Assembly (NCBI GenBank): GCA_015064965.1
Contig: SVRG01000005.1
Location: forward strand, 1 to 46,776
Source of the DNA: Oscillospiraceae bacterium
Lineage (GTDB): Bacteria > Bacillota > Clostridia > Oscillospirales > CAG-272
DNA length: 46,776 nucleotides
Direction of reading: 5' to 3'
Shown: positions 38,853 to 46,776 of the stretch, piece after piece
Layout: every line of letters starts with the position of its first letter
How positions within the stretch are numbered: the stretch's first letter is position 1
Notes under the pieces: generated by a model
Databases searched by the model: none
Told to the model about the DNA's origin: nothing
What the model saw: the letters and a program-made list of their open reading frames with translations, nothing else
Program-made: the position numbers and the translations under genes

Positions 38853-40130
38853 ATGGCAAAGGTTGTTTTTCCATTCGGAAAAGAGAAGATAGCATACGAT
38901 TTTGATGAGGTAAGACTCAACGGTATTCTCACCTCGTCACTTCATAGTTATAAATCAACTGACACCGAGGAAAACCTTGTAAAGGCGGCTATGGCAGCTC
39001 CCTTTGGCACAGAAAAGCTTTCTGCGCTTGCCAAAGGAAAGAATAAAGTTGTTATTATAGCAAGTGACCATACCCGTCCGGTTCCTTCAAAAGTAATTAT
39101 TCCGTTCATGCTTTCCGAAATCCGCGAGGGCAATCCCAACGCTGACATTACAATTCTTATTGCTACCGGATGCCACAGAGGAACAACGCGTGACGAACTT
39201 GTGGCAAAATTCGGCGAGGAGATCGTTGCAAATGAAAAGATATACGTGCATGACTGCGAAGAAACTGATATGCTTGTTAATATCGGCACACTTCCGTCAG
39301 GCGGTGAGTGTATTGTAAACCGTCTTGCTGTAGAGGCGGATTTGCTTGTATCCGAGGGATTTATAGAGCCGCACTTTTTTGCAGGCTATTCGGGCGGACG
39401 CAAGAGCGTACTCCCCGGAGTTTGTTCAAAGCAGACCGTGCTTGCCAACCATTGTGCCGAGTTTATCCACAGCAAATATGCACGTACAGGTATTATTGAA
39501 AACAACCCCATTCATATTGATATGGTTTGGGCGGCACGCGCTGCAAAACTTGCGTATATCGTAAATGTTGTAATCAATGAAGAAAAAAAGGTAGTTTATG
39601 CGGTAGCGGGCGATGTTGAACGTGCGCATGAGGCAGGATGCGCTTTTCTCTCGCAGTATTGCGGCGCCAAAACGGTTGAAAGTGATATTGTAATATCTAC
39701 AAACGGCGGTTATCCGCTCGACCAGAACATATACCAGTCTGTTAAAGGAATGACCGCAGCAGAAGCGGCAGTCAGACAAGGCGGTGTTATAATAATGCTT
39801 GCCGCGGCGAATGATGGCACCGGTGGTGAAGAGTTTTACAGATGTATGAACGTTGATAAAACTCCAAAGGAGATTTACGACGAGGTTATGACACGCGGCA
39901 GAAATGAAACCGTTGGCGACCAGTGGATGACACAGATTTTGTCGCGAATTCTGATGCGCGCAAGTGTGATCTATGTTTCAACTGCTCCCGATGAGCTTGT
40001 TAAAGGCTATCACATGATACCTGCAAAATCGCTCGGTGAAGCAATGGCAAAAGCCGAAGAGATTTTAGGCGACAAAAATGCTAAAATTACCGCTATCCCC
40101 GACGGCGTTTCGGTAATGGTAACGAAATAA
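38853..40130 (+). CDS. larA: LarA-family nickel-pincer hydroxyacid racemase/epimerase
   Basis: 425-aa enzyme of the lactate racemase (LarA) family, which uses a nickel-pincer nucleotide covalently bound to Lys184. Numbering matches Lactiplantibacillus plantarum LarA at the key positions: Asp72 and Arg75 (SDHTRPVP), His108 (TGCHRGTT), His174 (EPHFFAGYSGG), Lys184 (GGRKSVLPG), His200 (LANHC). All known catalytic and cofactor residues are therefore retained. The substrate cannot be read from sequence; relatives act on lactate, malate and other 2-hydroxyacids. The cofactor synthesis genes larB, larC and larE are not in this window. AGGAGG is 7 bases before ATG 38853. The next gene, a glycerate kinase, is on the same strand. 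Confidence 0.9.
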   Translation: MAKVVFPFGKEKIAYDFDEVRLNGILTSSLHSYKSTDTEENLVKAAMAAPFGTEKLSALAKGKNKVVIIASDHTRPVPSKVIIPFMLSEIREGNPNADITILIATGCHRGTTRDELVAKFGEEIVANEKIYVHDCEETDMLVNIGTLPSGGECIVNRLAVEADLLVSEGFIEPHFFAGYSGGRKSVLPGVCSKQTVLANHCAEFIHSKYARTGIIENNPIHIDMVWAARAAKLAYIVNVVINEEKKVVYAVAGDVERAHEAGCAFLSQYCGAKTVESDIVISTNGGYPLDQNIYQSVKGMTAAEAAVRQGGVIIMLAAANDGTGGEEFYRCMNVDKTPKEIYDEVMTRGRNETVGDQWMTQILSRILMRASVIYVSTAPDELVKGYHMIPAKSLGEAMAKAEEILGDKNAKITAIPDGVSVMVTK

Positions 40131-40164
40131 GATACGAGGGGCATTCTTTCTTAATTTTTCACAA

Positions 40165-40202
40165 AAAGGTTTGGAGGTGTCAAAACCTTTCCTTAAAAGG
40201 TT
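40165..40202 (+). promoter_or_regulatory. Two mutually exclusive hairpins upstream of glycerate kinase
   Basis: AAAGGTTT (40165-40172) can pair with AAACCTTT (40183-40190), with the Shine-Dalgarno-like GGAGGTG in the loop. The same right arm, as AACCTTT (40184-40190), can instead pair with AAAGGTT (40196-40202), which lies 14 bases before the start codon. Seen in sequence; an attenuator or translational switch is inferred. It may also be an interspersed repeat copy. Confidence 0.5.
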
Positions 40203-40215
40203 CTGACGATTTTAC

Positions 40216-41343
40216 ATGAAAATTATAGTAGCAACAGATTCATTTAAAGGGACAATAAGCGCAAGTGAAGCAACCGAGATTATTGCCGATGCGCTTTCCG
40301 AGAAGCTTCCCACATCAAAAATAATAAAAATGCCAATTGCCGACGGCGGAGAGGGCAGCACAGACTGCTTTGTTGACGCACTTGGCGGCGGCTATGTAGT
40401 AACTACGGTCAAGAACTGCTTTTTTGAGGATGTTCAGGTTAAAATCGGCATAGTTGAAGCCGGTGAAACTGCCATTGTAGAAATGGCGCAGGCGGCAGGG
40501 CTTGCCTTTGCAGAGGGACGCAAAAATCCTTTGCTTACAACGACCTACGGCGTAGGTCAAATGATTAGTGTCGCTGCAGGACTTGGTGTAAAGCGGATAT
40601 TGCTATGCCTTGGCGGAAGCGCGACTAATGATCTTGGTTGCGGTGCGGCTGCGGCACTTGGCGTGCGCTTTCTTGATGCAAACGGAGAGGATACGCTTCC
40701 GCTCGGCGGAACTTTGGACGAAGTTGTGGCAATTGACACTTCTTTTGTGCCGCAGAGTATTCGCGATGTGGAATTCATCTGCCTTTGCGATGTAAAGTCC
40801 ACACTTACCGGTGAGAGCGGTGCCGCAAGAATGTTTGCGCCGCAAAAAGGTGCATCGGAAAAAGCAGTTGAACTGCTTGAAGCAAACGCGATTCACATGC
40901 AGGATGTGATTTTGCGTGACCTTGGTGTTGATTTGTCAAATCTTGAGGGCGGCGGAGCTGCAGGCGGCTTCGGAGCAGGCGCAGTTGCATTTTTAGGCGC
41001 AACGATCCGCGGCGGAATAGATGAAATCCTCTTTAGGATCGGCTTTGAAAACGCGCTTGAGGATGCTGACGCGGTTATCACCGGAGAGGGCAGAGCAGAC
41101 GAGCAAAGCTCAAAGGGTAAGGCTGTAAGCGGCGTTATAAATGTTGCAAAAAAGCATGATATTCCAACAATAGTCGTTGCAGGCAGCGTTGGCAATGCAG
41201 ATGCACTCGGTGCTGATGCTGTGTTTTCAACCGTCAGCGATTTTTGCACATTTGATGATGTTAAAGCCAACGCAAAAGACAGCCTTTGCCGCACTGCAAA
41301 AAATATAGCGGCAGTGCTTGCGCTTGGTACAAACAAAGTGTAA
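40216..41343 (+). CDS. glxK: Glycerate kinase
   Basis: Type I glycerate kinase (GarK/GlxK family), 375 aa: phosphorylates D-glycerate, by family knowledge to 2-phosphoglycerate, feeding lower glycolysis. Motifs are the N-terminal ATDSFKGTISASEA and PIADGGEGSTD, GGSATNDLGCGAAAALG, GAAGGFGAGAVAFLGA, TGEGRADEQSSKGKAV. No clear ribosome binding site sits at the usual distance before ATG 40216; the hairpin loop above holds a GGAGG 36 bases away. Downstream of the LarA gene by 85 bases with no terminator between, so co-transcription is likely and a shared hydroxyacid route is suggested. Confidence 0.92.
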   Translation: MKIIVATDSFKGTISASEATEIIADALSEKLPTSKIIKMPIADGGEGSTDCFVDALGGGYVVTTVKNCFFEDVQVKIGIVEAGETAIVEMAQAAGLAFAEGRKNPLLTTTYGVGQMISVAAGLGVKRILLCLGGSATNDLGCGAAAALGVRFLDANGEDTLPLGGTLDEVVAIDTSFVPQSIRDVEFICLCDVKSTLTGESGAARMFAPQKGASEKAVELLEANAIHMQDVILRDLGVDLSNLEGGGAAGGFGAGAVAFLGATIRGGIDEILFRIGFENALEDADAVITGEGRADEQSSKGKAVSGVINVAKKHDIPTIVVAGSVGNADALGADAVFSTVSDFCTFDDVKANAKDSLCRTAKNIAAVLALGTNKV

Positions 41344-41364
41344 AAAACACACGCATTTTCTACA

Positions 41365-41393
41365 TTGACTTTATATTAAACCTATACTATTAT
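41365..41393 (+). promoter_or_regulatory. Sigma-A promoter of the galM-galT operon
   Basis: TTGACT, 17 bases, TATTAT, ending 37 bases before the galM start. Confidence 0.72.
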
Positions 41394-41429
41394 TATATTA
41401 GTTAAGTAATAAACATTGGAGGTTATATC

Positions 41430-42449
41430 ATGAAAACTCTTTTCGGAAAAATGCCTGATGGCAGAGAAGTGTATGCTTATACCATTGAAAACGGCGATGT
41501 AAGCGCAACCATTATCAGCTATGGTGCAACTCTTCAAAAACTCGTTCATAAGGGCGATGACCTTGTGTGCGGTTATGACACTCTTGATGAATACAGAACC
41601 AACGGCGGCTATCACGGCGCAATTGTCGGCAGATACGCAAACCGTATCAGTGGCGGCAAGATTACTCTTGACGGTGTTGATTATCCCATTGCTCGCAACA
41701 ATGGCGAAGCGCACCTCCACGGCGGCAAGGTTGGCTTTGATAAGTATGTTTGGGATATTGAAGAGACCACATGCAAAAAATGCGGCGCACCCAAACTTGT
41801 GTGCACCATGACTTCTCCCGACGGAGATGAAGGCTATCCCGGTACTCTCAAAGTTACTGTGACTTATGCTATCCGCGATAACGCACTTGTTATCAAGTAC
41901 CGTGCAACTACTGATAAACCCACATATATCAATCTTACAAATCACGCATACTTCAATCTTCACGGCATTGCAAACGGAAATAATCTTGACCACATGGTAC
42001 AGATCAACTGCGATGAAGTTACCGATGTTGATGCAAAGACACTTCTCCCCACCGGAAAGCGTCTTGATGTTACCGGCACTGCGTTTGACTTTCGCACTGA
42101 AAAGCCCCTCGGTCAGGACCATGAAAACACCGGTCTTGGCATTGTCGGTTATGACAACAACTTTGTTATTAACGGCAAGGTTAAGGAAAACTTCTGTGAT
42201 ATGGAACTGAATGTTGCTGCAACCTGTCGCACGGCAGAGCGCACAATGACCATTCTTACCACAAAGCCCTGTATGCAGATTTACTCTGCAATAGGTCCCG
42301 GCGGATGTCCGTTCAAAGGTGTTGAAAGAAGACAGAACATGTCAGTTGCGTTTGAAACACAGTTTGAGCCCGACAGCCCCACTAAGGGCGAAGCGCGCCT
42401 CAATCCCGGTGAAGAATATAATCACGTAACCATTTACAAGTTCAACTAA
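41430..42449 (+). CDS. galM: Aldose 1-epimerase (galactose mutarotase)
   Basis: Interconverts the alpha and beta anomers of galactose/glucose, feeding the Leloir pathway. 339 aa. The substrate-binding GGYHGAIVGRYANRI, NNGEAHLHGG with its His, NLTNHAYFNLHG (catalytic His), and the C-terminal FETQFEPDSPTK (catalytic Glu) are all present. RBS GGAGGTT is 6 bases upstream. It is 12 bases before galT in the same operon. The extra CKKCG pair near residue 113 is not typical of the family and could be a structural metal site or chance. Confidence 0.94.
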   Translation: MKTLFGKMPDGREVYAYTIENGDVSATIISYGATLQKLVHKGDDLVCGYDTLDEYRTNGGYHGAIVGRYANRISGGKITLDGVDYPIARNNGEAHLHGGKVGFDKYVWDIEETTCKKCGAPKLVCTMTSPDGDEGYPGTLKVTVTYAIRDNALVIKYRATTDKPTYINLTNHAYFNLHGIANGNNLDHMVQINCDEVTDVDAKTLLPTGKRLDVTGTAFDFRTEKPLGQDHENTGLGIVGYDNNFVINGKVKENFCDMELNVAATCRTAERTMTILTTKPCMQIYSAIGPGGCPFKGVERRQNMSVAFETQFEPDSPTKGEARLNPGEEYNHVTIYKFN

Positions 42450-42461
42450 AAGAGGAAAACC

Positions 42462-43958
42462 ATGATATTTGACAGTATTAAAAAACTTGTTACCTATGCC
42501 GAGGAAAAATTCCTTATCACTCCTGTTGACCGCGCATGGGCAACTAACCGAATTCTTGAAGCGCTCAATCTTCAGGAATATATTGAGCCTGAAACAGAGT
42601 ACAGTGATGTTGATATCGAAGAAACTCTCGGCGAGCTTTTGGATTATGCCGCAGAAAACGGGCTTATTGAGGAAAACAGTGTTGCATACCGCGACCTCTT
42701 CGATACAAAACTCATGGGACTTCTCACTCCTGCGCCCCGAGAAGTTATTGATATGTTTACAGCGCTTTATGCAGAGTCGCCCGAGGCTGCAACTGATTAT
42801 TACTACAAATTAAGCCGCGATACTGACTATATCCGTACATACCGCGTAAAGAAAGACCTTCGTTGGGTATATGCAAGCGAGTTTGGCGATCTTGACATCA
42901 CGGTCAACCTCTCAAAGCCTGAAAAGGATCCCAAGGCTATCGCTGCTGCAAGAAATGCTGTAAAGAGTTCATATCCCAAGTGCGCACTTTGCCATGAGAA
43001 TGAAGGCTATGCAGGACATCTCAACGCTGCCGCGCGCCAGAATCACCGCACCATTCCGATTATTATAAATAATTCACAGTGGTATATGCAGTATTCTCCG
43101 TATGTTTATTACAACGAGCATTGCATCGCGTTCAATGGCGAGCATACCCCCATGAAGATTGACCGTGCCGCATTTGGAAAACTGCTCGACTTTGTTACAC
43201 TGTTCCCGCACTACTTCCTTGGCTCAAATGCCGATCTCCCGATAGTTGGCGGCTCCATTCTCAGCCATGACCACTTCCAGGGCGGCAAATATGAGTTTGC
43301 AATGACCAAAGCACCTATTGAGAAGCAGCTCAGCTTCAAGGGCTTTGACGATATCGAGGCGGGTATTGTAAAGTGGCCGCTTTCCACAATCCGTCTTAAG
43401 GGCGCGGATAAAGATAGACTCGTAGAGCTTGCAGATAAAATCCTTATTGCATGGCGCGGTTATACTGATGAGGATGCATTTGTGTTTGCCGAAACTGACG
43501 GTGAGCCTCACAATACCATCACTCCCATTGCGCGCCGCCGCGGCGATAAGTACGAGCTTGATCTTGTGCTCCGCAACAATATTACTACTGAGGAACATCC
43601 TTTTGGTGTATATCATCCCCATGCCGAGCTTCACCACATCAAGAAAGAGAATATCGGTCTTATCGAGGTAATGGGACTTGCAGTTCTTCCTGCAAGACTT
43701 AAAGCTGAAATGGATATGCTCAAGAAAGCAATCCTTGCAGGCGAAAACCTCTATGAAAACGAAACTCTTTCCAAGCATGCAGATTGGGCAAACGCTTTCC
43801 TTGCAAAAGAAAAGGTTACTGCTGACAACATTGATGCAGTGGTTGAAAGAGAAATCGGTCGCGTATTTGCCGAGGTGCTTGTACATGCAGGCGTGTATAA
43901 GTGCACTGAAGAGGGCAGAGCCGCATTTATGAAGTTTGTTGATACTGTAAACAAATAA
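42462..43958 (+). CDS. galT: UDP-glucose-hexose-1-phosphate uridylyltransferase, class II
   Basis: Swaps UMP between UDP-glucose and galactose 1-phosphate in the Leloir pathway. 498 aa, the size of the Firmicutes class II enzyme rather than the 350-aa E. coli type. Recognisable stretches are ALCHENEGYAGHLNAAARQNHR, QWYMQYSPYVYYNEHCI, GGSILSHDHFQGG, and the active-site region VYHPHAELHHIKKENIGLIEVMGLAVLPARL with its H-P-H. RBS AGAGGA is 8 bases upstream. galK and galE are not in this window, so the rest of the pathway is encoded elsewhere. Confidence 0.95.
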   Translation: MIFDSIKKLVTYAEEKFLITPVDRAWATNRILEALNLQEYIEPETEYSDVDIEETLGELLDYAAENGLIEENSVAYRDLFDTKLMGLLTPAPREVIDMFTALYAESPEAATDYYYKLSRDTDYIRTYRVKKDLRWVYASEFGDLDITVNLSKPEKDPKAIAAARNAVKSSYPKCALCHENEGYAGHLNAAARQNHRTIPIIINNSQWYMQYSPYVYYNEHCIAFNGEHTPMKIDRAAFGKLLDFVTLFPHYFLGSNADLPIVGGSILSHDHFQGGKYEFAMTKAPIEKQLSFKGFDDIEAGIVKWPLSTIRLKGADKDRLVELADKILIAWRGYTDEDAFVFAETDGEPHNTITPIARRRGDKYELDLVLRNNITTEEHPFGVYHPHAELHHIKKENIGLIEVMGLAVLPARLKAEMDMLKKAILAGENLYENETLSKHADWANAFLAKEKVTADNIDAVVEREIGRVFAEVLVHAGVYKCTEEGRAAFMKFVDTVNK

Positions 43959-43960
43959 AA

Positions 43961-43992
43961 AAAACAACCGCCGTATGGCGGTTGTTTTTTTT
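43961..43992. terminator. Bidirectional terminator between galT and the triple-repeat protein gene
   Basis: Perfect stem AACAACCGCC / GGCGGTTGTT with GTAT loop, flanked by an A-run on the left and a T-run on the right. Confidence 0.94.
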
Positions 43993-43997
43993 TATAC

Positions 43998-46151
43998 TTA
44001 CTTTACAAGTGTTGCAGTACTTGTTGCGCCGTCCCAAACTATGTTGTCGTTGGAAACGCCGAGTGCGTTTGCAATTGCACGAACAGGGAGGTAGGTGCGA
44101 TTGCTTTCGATAATCGCAGGTGAGTCAAGCGCGACAGACTGACCGTTTACAGTCATGCTCGGCTTATCAATTGTAATAACGATAGTGGTGCTTGAATTTG
44201 TAAGTGTTGCGGTTCTTGTTGCCGCATCCCACTTGATACCGTCATTGGAAACACCAAACGCATTTGCAAGAAATCTTACAGGGAGCATGGTACGGTTGTT
44301 ACGGTTAATGGGTGCTGCATCAAGTTTGGTTGAAACGCCGTTAACAAAGGCGGTTGCATTGCCAATGGTAAGCTCAACGATTGTGCTTGCACCGAGGTGC
44401 TTGTCAAAGAGTTCGCTATAACCGTCGGTGTAGGTAAGAATTGTACCTTCGCCGCTTATTACAAACTGTTTTTGTGCTTCTGCAGAAAGAATTGCAGTTG
44501 CACCCTTTTCAACCACAAGGCTATAGTGCTTGCCGTCAGCAGCAAGTGACTTAAAGGTGGTTGTATCTGCAACTGTGAGAGTTGCACCGTTTGTTACTTT
44601 AACGGTATTTGCGCCTTTTTCTCTGAGAAGACAAATGTTTTCAAATTTAACATCGCTTGCAATTGTTAAATATGCGTTGTCAGCAAGGCAGAACTGACAT
44701 TCTTCTTCGCCACGGTAGTCAACACCATTGTAAACCGATGTGAATGTTACGGGTTTTACAAGAATGGGCATATCATAGTTGCCACCGATTGAAGATTTGC
44801 CGCTAACAACAACAGTGCCGCCGACAGCCATACGCTTGAATACGCCATCGCTGTATGTCTTCACCGCTTTATCTGCGCTTTCGCCCATATTTGCGTTGTT
44901 GCCGTTGTTATAGTCTACAAAACAAGCAATTATCTCGCGCTTGGGAGGTTCTTCTTTAACAACTTCCTGCGCTTCGCCCAGAACTTTTGCCTTGGCGCCG
45001 ATTACGATTTCACCGTCGCCGCTTACAGAGGAGAAAGTACCGCCGTTGATAACGGCTTTACCGCCCTTTGCAACAACAACATTCATGAAATGCTCTTTAT
45101 TTGACATTGTGATGACATTTTCATTTACAGTAAATGTAGCACCGCTTGCAACAACTATTGTGCACTGTGCATTTTCCTGGAAGAGAATCATGTCATCAAG
45201 TGTGATGTCGCTTGCAACTGTAAAGGTTGAGGCGGGTTTAAGTTTCATAACACCGCTTGCAGGGTTGTTTGCGGGTTCTGTGTTTTTATAGTCCTTACCG
45301 CCATAGTTTGCGGTAATAGTAACCTTGCCCTTAGTGTTCCATGTGTAGCTTGAGCCTACATACATTTTGCCACTGATTACAAGGGTGCCACCATTTTTAA
45401 GGATGCCTACAACACCGTTGCCGTCAACTGCGCCAAGGCCCTGCTTGGGACTTGCATCAGAAAGGCCGTCATTTGAGTTGTTGCCTGCGTTGTAGGAAAT
45501 ATATGCGTATGCGCCGGTATTTTCCATGAGTGACTGTTTGCTGACAGTTACATTCTTGCCGGTGATGATTTCTCCGTTACCTGTTATCGAAGAGTAAGTA
45601 CCGCCGTTGATAACTGCTTTTGCACCGCTTTCAACTACGATGTTGAAATTATAGGTGCTCTTTGACATAGTTACGATTTTGTCGGTGATTGTGAGAGTAG
45701 CACCGTTTGTAACTACGATGGTGTCCTTTGAACCCTCGGAAAAGAGAATCAGGTCATCAAGTGTAAGGTCGCTCTTTACTGTGAGGGTGCAGCCGGGTTT
45801 AATTTTCAAAACGCCGCTTGCGGGATTGCTTGCAGGCGATGCATTTTTATAATCCTTGCCGCCGTAGTTTGCTGTGAGTGTAGTAGCAGCGGTTGCATTC
45901 CATGTGTAGTTGTCGCCAAAATAAAGTTTTTCACTAATTACCATTGTGCCGCCGTCCGAGATAACGCCGAATGCGCCGTTACTGCTTGCAGCGCCGAGGC
46001 TCTTTTTGGGCGTAGCATCAGAAAGACCGTCATTTGAGTTGTTACCTTTATTATAGGAGATATATACAACGTCATCGCTTGCAAAAGTCACAATTGACAG
46101 AGCGGACAACGCAAGTAATACCGCGAGGAGTGAACAAATTATTCTTTTCAT
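43998..46151 (-). CDS. Secreted triple-repeat protein with copper-amine-oxidase-N-like stalk domain
   Basis: 717-aa secreted protein: signal peptide ending in TFAS, then three homologous units of about 175 residues (28-206, 216-392, 408-583) each opening with YISYN-GNNSNDGLSD and containing a GATLTV..N-type beta strand ladder as in right-handed beta-helix or pectate-lyase-like folds, then a C-terminal copper-amine-oxidase-N-like domain (590-717, two copies of MLPVRFLANAFGVSNDGIKWD-type motif) used by Clostridia as a wall or polymer-binding module. Units 1 and 2 are closest, unit 3 diverged. No catalytic residues can be assigned. AAAGGAG 8 bases upstream. It is 13 bases downstream of the dockerin glycosidase, so the two are co-transcribed. 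Confidence 0.85.
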   Translation of the reverse strand: MKRIICSLLAVLLALSALSIVTFASDDVVYISYNKGNNSNDGLSDATPKKSLGAASSNGAFGVISDGGTMVISEKLYFGDNYTWNATAATTLTANYGGKDYKNASPASNPASGVLKIKPGCTLTVKSDLTLDDLILFSEGSKDTIVVTNGATLTITDKIVTMSKSTYNFNIVVESGAKAVINGGTYSSITGNGEIITGKNVTVSKQSLMENTGAYAYISYNAGNNSNDGLSDASPKQGLGAVDGNGVVGILKNGGTLVISGKMYVGSSYTWNTKGKVTITANYGGKDYKNTEPANNPASGVMKLKPASTFTVASDITLDDMILFQENAQCTIVVASGATFTVNENVITMSNKEHFMNVVVAKGGKAVINGGTFSSVSGDGEIVIGAKAKVLGEAQEVVKEEPPKREIIACFVDYNNGNNANMGESADKAVKTYSDGVFKRMAVGGTVVVSGKSSIGGNYDMPILVKPVTFTSVYNGVDYRGEEECQFCLADNAYLTIASDVKFENICLLREKGANTVKVTNGATLTVADTTTFKSLAADGKHYSLVVEKGATAILSAEAQKQFVISGEGTILTYTDGYSELFDKHLGASTIVELTIGNATAFVNGVSTKLDAAPINRNNRTMLPVRFLANAFGVSNDGIKWDAATRTATLTNSSTTIVITIDKPSMTVNGQSVALDSPAIIESNRTYLPVRAIANALGVSNDNIVWDGATSTATLVK
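44403..46070 (-). repeat. Three in-gene repeats of about 530 bp
   Basis: Units at 45534-46070, 44976-45506 and 44403-44930 (minus strand) encode the homologous domains. The first two share the YGGKDYKN and INGGT-SS-G-GEI blocks almost unchanged; the third is a distant copy. Confidence 0.8.
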
Positions 46152-46164
46152 TGTTATTTCTCCT

Positions 46165-46776
46165 TTACTTTATCTTTTCAAGTATAGCGGAAACGTCGCC
46201 CATACCGATAGAGCCGTTTGCATCTACATCGTAGAAGCCGCTGTAATCTGCAGAAGAATGAACTTGCTTAAGTACGACCAAAGCATCCGCAATCGTTACT
46301 TTGCCGTCGCGGTTTACATCAAAGCGGTACTTGTTGGATGGCATCTTCTGCGGTGTGCTTGAGGGACCGTTTACTACAAGAATGTCAGGTCCGCCGTCGG
46401 GATCTTTTACAAATTCCATAAGTGCGATACAAGTGTCTCTCTTGCTACCGCCGTTGTCGGGAGTTCTGTGACGGTGGTGAACCATGTAAAGCTCTTCTCC
46501 GTCAGGGGATGGAATAATAAGTGAATCTCCGGGACCGTCGATGATGTAGTTCCAGTTGAGAATCGGGTTGTAGTCATACTTTTCGTAAGGACCAAGGGGA
46601 TTCTTGGAAACTGCAACTGCCTCGCCGTAGTGACGCGAATATGAACCTGAAGCATAAATGAGGTAGTAATAGCCGTCATGCTTCCATACAAAGCCGCCTT
46701 CGCAAAGGCGAAGCGCACCGTCATTGTCCCATTCACGGTCGGAAACAACAACTCTTGTAGCAGTTTCGGGCTTTGC
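46165..46776 (-). CDS. GH43-like glycosidase with dockerin (C-terminal part, truncated by window)
   Basis: Frame open from the window edge to the stop at 46165, 203 codons; the ORF-track Met at 46485 is internal. The visible catalytic part has EGGFVWKHDGYYYLIYASGSYS, SKNPLGPYEKYDYNPIL and the GPGDSLIIPSPDG segment followed by MVHHRHRTP, characteristic of the last blades of a GH43-type five-bladed propeller (arabinanase, xylosidase or galactan hydrolase). A dockerin follows: DVNRDGKVTIAD and DVDANGSIGMGD calcium loops. The substrate cannot be told without the rest. Upstream gene of the triple-repeat protein. Confidence 0.85.
   Translation of the reverse strand, partial: AKPETATRVVVSDREWDNDGALRLCEGGFVWKHDGYYYLIYASGSYSRHYGEAVAVSKNPLGPYEKYDYNPILNWNYIIDGPGDSLIIPSPDGEELYMVHHRHRTPDNGGSKRDTCIALMEFVKDPDGGPDILVVNGPSSTPQKMPSNKYRFDVNRDGKVTIADALVVLKQVHSSADYSGFYDVDANGSIGMGDVSAILEKIK

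Noticed and set aside
1-46776. tRNA, rRNA, CRISPR and transposase genes
   Set aside because: I looked on both strands for tRNA-like arms, array-like spacing and transposase motifs and found none.

Overview
The window looks like a chromosomal segment of an anaerobic, fermentative, low-to-mid GC Gram-positive bacterium of class Clostridia, probably an uncultured gut or rumen Oscillospiraceae/Ruminococcaceae relative. The grounds are strong AGGAGG-type ribosome binding sites, Clostridia-type gene families (GlgC/GlgD pair, class II GalT, pyrophosphate-type phosphofructokinase, NAD-linked [FeFe] hydrogenase), dockerin-tagged secreted proteins and Thr-rich lipoproteins. Most predicted promoters have a -10 of the form TGnTAnAAT. 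I see no tRNA, rRNA, CRISPR array, prophage or transposase. No gene-free stretch reaches 300 bases.

Layout. (1) 1-1449: end of a branched-chain amino acid ABC transporter operon (livG partial, livF). (2) 1489-3612, minus strand: an unusual formate/nitrite-family channel and a phosphofructokinase. (3) 3799-5774: a TagA/WecG-type glycosyltransferase and glyceraldehyde-3-phosphate dehydrogenase. (4) 5901-15509: a hydrogenase locus. Its first half is a sensory-type module (DRTGG protein, anti-sigma-like ATPase, HydS-like degenerate [FeFe] hydrogenase, second DRTGG protein, PHP protein). Then comes a leucine-rich-repeat lipoprotein translationally coupled to the PHP gene, and then the structural genes of an NAD-linked, probably electron-bifurcating hydrogenase (HydC, HATPase, 2Fe-2S protein, HydB, HydA). 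(5) 15510-15762: an intergenic region rich in inverted repeats. (6) 15763-33705: a glycogen locus. glgB (a eukaryotic-like GH13_8 branching enzyme) is on the plus strand. A seven-gene minus-strand run carries an unknown 150-aa protein, glgC, glgD, glgA, glgP, a GH13 maltodextrin hydrolase and nicotinate phosphoribosyltransferase. Between the two lies a plus-strand cassette of a polytopic membrane protein and two paralogous large lipoproteins. (7) 34004-43958, plus strand: AGCS amino acid symporter, sialidase-fold dockerin protein, MATE exporter, LarA-type nickel racemase, glycerate kinase, and galM-galT of the Leloir pathway. (8) 43998-46776, minus strand: a secreted protein with three internal repeats and a copper-amine-oxidase-N-like stalk domain, behind the C-terminal part of a GH43-dockerin glycosidase that runs off the window.

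Together the genes describe a sugar fermenter. Polysaccharide and galactose enter through secreted dockerin enzymes and the Leloir genes and are stored as or released from glycogen. They are burned by glycolysis (PPi-PFK, GAPDH), and reductant leaves as H2 through the HydABC-type enzyme, whose expression may be tuned by the HydS-type sensor module.

The parts most worth a second look are: the membrane protein plus paired lipoprotein cassette inside the glycogen locus; the LRR lipoprotein inside the hydrogenase locus; the FNT channel that has Tyr in place of its central His and also a His-rich tail; the unknown protein heading the glycogen operon; the LarA/glycerate kinase pair with mutually exclusive hairpins between them; and the two dockerin proteins with no cohesin in view. 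All functions are inferred from reading the sequence; no database search was run.
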